Below are positions 59,556-64,000 of a DNA stretch of 64,000 nucleotides, piece by piece (position 1 is the stretch's first letter; each line of letters begins with the position of its first letter). The notes under the pieces were generated by a model, which was not told the DNA's origin, did no database searches, and saw only the letters and a program-made list of their open reading frames with translations. Origin of the DNA: Fluviicoccus keumensis (GTDB taxonomy: Bacteria > Pseudomonadota > Gammaproteobacteria > Pseudomonadales > Moraxellaceae); assembly GCF_004217445.1 (NCBI RefSeq), contig NZ_SHKX01000013.1, forward strand, positions 460,079 to 524,078, written 5' to 3'. The position numbers and the translations under genes were made by a program.

Positions 59556-61232
59556 ATGAGCATCATCTTATTGCGACACGCCATCGGCCCGAACTTGTAC
59601 CACCGACACAAAGTTCGCCGCGCCGCACTATCGCCACTACTTCTTTTCACTGCGTTCAACGCCTTTTGTGGTACGTCCTACGACTCACCGTCCACCGACA
59701 ATAACGCGCCGACGACCGTCACGGAGAGTCAGGCCTTTCCCAACACTGACGCCTACATGAATAAACCGTCAAGGGCTTTTGACTACCAGGATGCAGTAGC
59801 GGAAGCCGAACGCGCGCGGCAGGCGATACTGCAAAAGGGCTGGAAGACCTCCCCACGCTCAAATTCTCCGGAAGGCATCAAGGCATGGCGAGAGGAAAAC
59901 CATCGGGTTATCGTGGAAGCGGAGCGCGCCCGGCAATCCGTGCTGAAAGCAGGCAAAAATCGCATACTACTGGAGCGTATCCAGGAGGCGCACAAGCAGG
60001 AGCGCCAGTACTCGCAGCCATTACCTGTCTTGCACGACGATGTTGCGGAAAACGCCGCCCCCGCTACCGGAACACCACGGATGGAAGAACATCCGGCAGT
60101 TCCCAATCCCCGCACCACACCCGATCATGCGCCGGAAAGGCCGATGGCCCCGGCGCATGCCGAGGAAGCAAGCTTCTCCGACGAAAAGCCGTTTACCTGG
60201 CTCAACTTCGGACTCATCCTGTTGCTGGTTATGGCCGCACTCGGTGTCTGGCTCTACCGCCGCAATCGCATCAAGGATTATGTACGCAAACCGGCTCCGG
60301 CCCGCCGCCCCACGGTGCCGCAACCCAGCGTTCCCGTTGACAGGACCGGGGTGCCGGCTTGGGCTGGAGCATTCTCCAGTACGGACTACGCGCATTTCAT
60401 GGACGTGGTTCAAGCATATTTCCAGCAACGCAACATACCGGTCACGCTGAATGACGGCATGGTTCTGGTTACAGGGAAAAGTTATGCGTTGGGGCTGCAA
60501 AATCTGGCTGGCATCTGCCATCAGGCCACATCGCGCGAACGCTGGCCCGCCATCATCGCCAGGCAGTTTGACAGGCTCATCGCCGACAACGAAAACGCTG
60601 CAGACAACCCCAAGCCGGAATCCCTGAGTTTTACGGATATAGCCAACCGCTTACGGGTGCGCCTGTATCCCGAAATGAAAGACATAAACCCGGATAATTT
60701 TGTCAGCCGTCGGGAAATTGAAGGCGTCGTAACCATGCTCGTTGAAGACCAGCCCGAGACCATGCGCCCCATTACCCGGGCCGAGGCCAAAGCCTGGGGG
60801 AAATCCGACCGGGAGCTCTTCAACATCGCCCTGCAGATCATGTCTCAAGAATCGCTTACCCTGGAAGAAGCCAGGCTCAACAGTAATCTGAGCATCCTGT
60901 TCGCCAATGACATCAGTGACTACACCAGCTCGTGGGCGCTCATGCTCGATAAACTGAAGGACTGTGTCGGTACCTTCGGCTCCATCGTATCCGTCCCCAA
61001 CCGCCATTGTTTGTTCGTTGTCCCGGCAGAGACTCCGGACGTTCTTCAAGCCGTGCACAAGGTGATGTCAGGCACCTTGGAGCTTTACCGGAAGGGCCCG
61101 GGCTCCATCAGTCCCCATTTGTATTGGTACTATCAGCGAAAATTCACCCGTATCAGCTACCCTCAGAAGGATGGCGTGATTGGACTGGAGTTGCCCGAAG
61201 CGTTTGCCATCATGCTGAAAACCGCGAAGTAG
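59556..61232 (+). CDS. Membrane protein of unknown function
   Basis: This is a 558-residue protein. A hydrophobic N-terminus (RRAALSPLLLFTAFNAFCG) could be a signal peptide. A repeated helical motif EAERARQAIL/EAERARQSVL occurs twice near 80-130, a Pro-rich segment follows, and a transmembrane helix (LNFGLILLLVMAALGVWLYR) lies near 220-240. The C-terminal 300 residues are a soluble domain that faintly resembles DUF1444. GGGAG precedes the ATG at 59556; the frame begins at 59472. Its role is unknown. Confidence 0.65.
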   Translation: MSIILLRHAIGPNLYHRHKVRRAALSPLLLFTAFNAFCGTSYDSPSTDNNAPTTVTESQAFPNTDAYMNKPSRAFDYQDAVAEAERARQAILQKGWKTSPRSNSPEGIKAWREENHRVIVEAERARQSVLKAGKNRILLERIQEAHKQERQYSQPLPVLHDDVAENAAPATGTPRMEEHPAVPNPRTTPDHAPERPMAPAHAEEASFSDEKPFTWLNFGLILLLVMAALGVWLYRRNRIKDYVRKPAPARRPTVPQPSVPVDRTGVPAWAGAFSSTDYAHFMDVVQAYFQQRNIPVTLNDGMVLVTGKSYALGLQNLAGICHQATSRERWPAIIARQFDRLIADNENAADNPKPESLSFTDIANRLRVRLYPEMKDINPDNFVSRREIEGVVTMLVEDQPETMRPITRAEAKAWGKSDRELFNIALQIMSQESLTLEEARLNSNLSILFANDISDYTSSWALMLDKLKDCVGTFGSIVSVPNRHCLFVVPAETPDVLQAVHKVMSGTLELYRKGPGSISPHLYWYYQRKFTRISYPQKDGVIGLELPEAFAIMLKTAK

Positions 61233-61301
61233 CGGGATCAACGACCGGGAGATCCACCGCTGCATCCTCGCCGTGAACGGATCCTCCAGCCATGATTAGA
61301 G

Positions 61302-61328
61302 CAACGGGCATGAGAGTCATGCCCGTTG
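61302..61328 (+). other. Perfect 12-bp hairpin
   Basis: CAACGGGCATGA and TCATGCCCGTTG pair perfectly around a GAG loop, 70 nt downstream of the preceding stop and before a convergent gene. No T tract follows on either strand. It may be a bidirectional terminator helped by Rho, or an RNA-stability element. Confidence 0.65.
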
Positions 61329-61465
61329 ACGGTAAGCGCAAGGTGGCTGCGGTTGAAAACGGGCTATTTTTCAGACTTACTTGACGGCCATACGTCGATC
61401 CCCCTGAGATCACCTGCGACAACATCAGAATGTGCTGGGCGGTCGGTTATCAGGGGGAAGGCGAT

Positions 61466-62320
61466 TCAGATGGCATTTTTATCACGTAGATACCGATAAT
61501 AATCATACGGGACGACTTTCCAGGTACCCTCCGTCTGTTTCAGCAGGAACGGCACCTCAACGAGCCCCATCAGTCCCATCATTAGTTTTTCATCGGCACT
61601 GGTCCGCGCGGTCAGTAACGTACCATCCGGCATCAACAAGACTTCACCGTCACGCGCGGGTACCACCAACATTTCTTTGCATAAAGCCAGAATCTGATCC
61701 ACATCTCCCGGAGGAAGATTGTTGGCGGCAATCAGCCTGGCCTCACTTCCGGAATCAGCCGACACTCTCCGGATCATCTCGGCATCACCTGAAAATATCC
61801 CGTACAAAAATTTGATGGCGGCCGCTTGGGGATCCTGCGATGTCAGGGGCCTGGCCTTAATCCGCACAAACTCGCCCCAGTACCTGGCGTCCATCTTCCA
61901 TCCTTCCGCTGTTTTCTCTACAGGAAGCGCCAAATTGTTGTTGCGGAACTGACCCGCATAGATCGCTCGGGTTCCAACCGGACGCGAAGCCCATCGCATC
62001 AACACCTTACCCTTGTAGACATCACCAGAAAGGTTCCTCAACTGGAGCTGATCCACATCCTGACGAACAGCATCTCTCTGGGCATAGGTCAACACCTGCT
62101 TTCCCGTCAACTTCTCGCTTCCGGGCTCTGGGATGATCAACTTCTGGTAACCCTTGACGTCATTGGTATAGAGGGAATACAGGTAATCCTTGATCAACAC
62201 CTCCGGATTGCTATAGCTTTGTACGGCCTCGGATGCGGCTTGCATTTCCTCAGCAAAGACATCTCCAACCCCGCTGAATGCAAGAATTAGGACCGCAGTT
62301 AATCTAGTGAAAGTCATCAT
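61466..62320 (-). CDS. Secreted hypothetical protein
   Basis: This 284-residue protein has a signal peptide (TRLTAVLILAFSGVGDVFA, cleavage about residue 23). The mature part is alpha/beta with two related NTF2-like halves by pattern (VLIKDYLYSLYTNDVKGYQK and AAIKFLYGIFSGDAEMIRR). No family is recognised. GC is somewhat lower than the chromosome. It is convergent with the 558-residue membrane protein, so the two may be unrelated. The 132-nt gap to the next gene contains no gene. Confidence 0.65.
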   Translation of the reverse strand: MMTFTRLTAVLILAFSGVGDVFAEEMQAASEAVQSYSNPEVLIKDYLYSLYTNDVKGYQKLIIPEPGSEKLTGKQVLTYAQRDAVRQDVDQLQLRNLSGDVYKGKVLMRWASRPVGTRAIYAGQFRNNNLALPVEKTAEGWKMDARYWGEFVRIKARPLTSQDPQAAAIKFLYGIFSGDAEMIRRVSADSGSEARLIAANNLPPGDVDQILALCKEMLVVPARDGEVLLMPDGTLLTARTSADEKLMMGLMGLVEVPFLLKQTEGTWKVVPYDYYRYLRDKNAI

Positions 62321-62452
62321 TGATCATCCTTATGGGCTGACGGGGCCGCTTAGAACCAAGCTTTTTTAAAAAATTATTGTTACTCCCTGAAAATCTACCG
62401 TCAATCGCCGAATTCCCGATGCTCCCATTTACGATGGTACGGATGAATCGAA

Positions 62453-63049
62453 ATGACCATATGTGTCGCCATCCTGCTGTTCCCCGATGTCGAAGTGCTC
62501 GACTTCGCCGGGCCTTATGAAGTCTTCACCACCGCCGCGCGCGTGCATGGGCGGCGACAGGCGGATTCGGCGCCGTTGTTCCGGGTGTTCACCGTTGCGG
62601 AGAGCGAAGGGCTGGTGCGGGCGCGCGCCGGGCTGGAGGTCAGGCGGGATTTCAGCCTGACGGCCCATCCCGCCCCCGACGTGCTGATCATTCCCGGCGG
62701 CGTGGTGGATGCTGAACTGGACAAGCCGGAAGTCATCCGCTGGATCGCCGCCCAGGCGGCACACGCCCGCATCACCGCCTCGGTCTGCACCGGGGCCTTC
62801 CTGCTGGCAAAGGCCGGTTTGCTGGACGGCCGGACGGTGACCACGCACTGGGAAGACATCGCCGACCTGCGGGCGCGCTTTCCCGGTCTGACGGTGAAAG
62901 AGGATTGCCGCTGGGTGGATGAAGGCGAGGTGGTCACCTCGAGCGGGATTTCGGCGGGCATCGACATGAGCCTGCATCTGGTGGCGCGGCTGGCCGGGCG
63001 GGAACTGGCGGTGGCGACGGCGCGGCAGATGGAGTGGCGGGAATGCTGA
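62453..63049 (+). CDS. DJ-1/PfpI family protein
   Basis: This is a 198-residue class I glutamine amidotransferase-like protein with a nucleophile-elbow cysteine in ASVCTGAFLLAKAGLLDGR near 105 and THWEDIADL after it, typical of AraC-type DJ-1 domains without an HTH. It may act as isonitrile hydratase or stress protein; the activity is unknown. It is the last high-GC gene before the AT-rich end. Confidence 0.85.
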   Translation: MTICVAILLFPDVEVLDFAGPYEVFTTAARVHGRRQADSAPLFRVFTVAESEGLVRARAGLEVRRDFSLTAHPAPDVLIIPGGVVDAELDKPEVIRWIAAQAAHARITASVCTGAFLLAKAGLLDGRTVTTHWEDIADLRARFPGLTVKEDCRWVDEGEVVTSSGISAGIDMSLHLVARLAGRELAVATARQMEWREC

Positions 63050-63082
63050 AGACTACAATCAAGATCATCCCAACAGAACCTG

Positions 63083-63111
63083 TTGATATCAAAATCACGT
63101 GTTAGTATAGT
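63083..63111 (+). promoter_or_regulatory. Sigma-70 promoter of the ATPase gene
   Basis: TTGATA (63083-63088) and TATAGT (63106-63111) are separated by exactly 17 nt, 45 nt upstream of the ATG. This is the best consensus promoter in the window and lies in the AT-rich region. Confidence 0.75.
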
Positions 63112-63155
63112 CACACTGTATTTTCCTTAACATTCCAAAGAGAATTATAGCTGCT

Positions 63156-63929
63156 ATGAAAATCCTTGAGATATCTATTGAAAACTTTCGATCTATCAAA
63201 AGCATTAAAAACCTAAAGCTAGGGCAAATAAATATTTTTATAGGGGAAAACAACAGTGGAAAAAGCTCGATATTAAGAGCCATTCATCTTCTTCAAGATG
63301 GATCACAGCCATCTCGCCAAGACATCAGAATTGGCTCTACATCCTCAAAAATCGATCTATTAGTTAGCCCACATATTCCCAAACATACCAATCTTAGCAT
63401 CGTTAACAAATCCATTAATATCAACTTATCCATACCATCAAACTCAATCGATGGCCATATTTTCAATATGAAAGCTGACAATACCAATTCTTTTAACAAC
63501 TATCCAAATACATCTCCATATCATGCAATAATCCCATATTTGTCAAAAAGAAAAACTTCTTTATATAGTGAAGATGTACGTGAAGAATCCGTCAATCGTA
63601 TTGAGACAACACTCTCTAACTTGCCAGCTAGAATTTCCAAAGTTTCTAACTCTGTCTTTCCCAAACATGATCATTACAAAGAGAACTGCGAAAAAATACT
63701 TGGTTTTATGGTTACCTCAATACCGTCAAAAAATGGAATTACCGCAGGCACATATGTTGACACTGAAAATACCATTTCAATCAGCCAAATGGGCGAAGGC
63801 GTCCCTAATATTACTTCTTTAGTTGCGGACCTTTCATACCAAAAAGATAAGATTTTTATTATTGAAGAGCCCGAAAATGACCTTCATCCAAAAGCCCTCA
63901 AAGCCGAATGGCACTTACTTAAGGACTAA
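63156..63929 (+). CDS. OLD-like AAA ATPase, C-terminally truncated
   Basis: This is a 257-residue, very AT-rich gene. It has the N-terminal Walker A IFIGENNSGKSSILRAIHLL near 30 and a Walker B IFIIEEPENDLHPKALKA near 235, as in OLD-family/RecF-like AAA ATPases. Complete members continue with a D-loop/His switch region and often a TOPRIM nuclease; here the protein stops 12 residues after Walker B, so it is probably broken. Such ATPases often belong to phage-defence modules. The junction with unlike sequence lies near 63905. Confidence 0.75.
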   Translation: MKILEISIENFRSIKSIKNLKLGQINIFIGENNSGKSSILRAIHLLQDGSQPSRQDIRIGSTSSKIDLLVSPHIPKHTNLSIVNKSININLSIPSNSIDGHIFNMKADNTNSFNNYPNTSPYHAIIPYLSKRKTSLYSEDVREESVNRIETTLSNLPARISKVSNSVFPKHDHYKENCEKILGFMVTSIPSKNGITAGTYVDTENTISISQMGEGVPNITSLVADLSYQKDKIFIIEEPENDLHPKALKAEWHLLKD

Positions 63930-64000
63930 GTAACTGTTTTACAATGTAAAAAGGCTGGCCTCAAATGGTAAGGTGTAAGTCGCCAAACACACACCCAACC
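63906..64000. mobile_element. Possible end of an inserted element
   Basis: Sequence similarity to ATPase genes appears to stop at codon KALKA. The following GAATGGCACTTACTTAAGGA looks like an insertion-sequence terminus of the type that carries CTTAAGTAAGTGCC ends (IS4-like, by recollection). The element would extend outside the window, so no transposase can be seen. Confidence 0.35.

Noticed and set aside
1..64000. CRISPR arrays, tRNA or rRNA genes
   Set aside because: I found no regularly spaced direct repeats and no cloverleaf with a TTCGA-type T-loop and matching acceptor stem; the repeated units are far apart and of REP/attC type.

Overview
The window is a high-GC (roughly two thirds G+C by eye) proteobacterial chromosome segment. 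RsmB, a PrlC-type oligopeptidase A followed by a YheV-type zinc ribbon, four AraC regulators of the arabinose-binding/OruR-like type, five TetR regulators and many short-chain dehydrogenases point to a metabolically versatile gammaproteobacterium, perhaps near Nevskiales/Solimonadaceae. That placement is inference; no rRNA or other decisive marker is present. I saw no tRNA, CRISPR array, complete insertion sequence or integrase.

Layout. 0-6.9 kb: rsmB, the Anbu proteasome-like operon (ATP-grasp, alpha-E, Anbu) on the minus strand, prlC and a zinc-ribbon gene. 7-17.5 kb: a TPR protein, a TetR-haloalkane dehalogenase pair behind a near-perfect operator, a peroxiredoxin, EVE, WYL, TfoX and GyrI-like genes, a membrane metallophosphoesterase, an AraC regulator, small unknown genes and an EamA exporter. 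17.6-22.4 kb: lower-GC accessory island 1, with integron-cassette-like genes separated by attC-like sites. 22.4-35.8 kb: catabolic and regulatory genes (thiolase, acyl-CoA dehydrogenase, SDR, AraC-CMD, epimerase/TetR, DUF2214, a START protein) and a three-gene photolyase operon. 35.9-39.8 kb: accessory island 2, with REP/REPIN hairpins, two more copies of the cassette-associated repeat unit, a DUF4145 gene, an orphan GspF/PilC-like gene and small cassette genes. 39.9-53.7 kb: oxidative catabolism under local regulators (SDR, flavin monooxygenase and TetR; ferredoxin; Tpx; SDR; TetR with two DUF4442 genes; AraC, desaturase and START; AraC with cupin, hydrolase, DUF1330-like and alcohol dehydrogenase). 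53.7-59.3 kb: a translationally coupled signalling operon (CHASE-PAS histidine kinase, single-domain response regulator, REC-GAF-PAS-GGDEF-EAL protein). 59.5-64 kb: unknown membrane and secreted proteins, a DJ-1/PfpI protein and an AT-rich, apparently truncated OLD-like ATPase at the edge.

The most unusual structure is a unit of about 230 bp present four times (17.6, 21.2, 36.1 and 38.4 kb). Three copies begin with a REP hairpin, and all four end in a 115-118-bp sequence bounded by a GCCTAAC/GTTRGGC-type pair. Each is followed at once by a low-GC cassette-like gene. Together with four shorter attC-like sites and one partial site, this looks like an integrase-less cassette cluster spread over two loci. 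A second theme is tight local regulation: several TetR genes sit beside palindromes or repeats that are good operator candidates.
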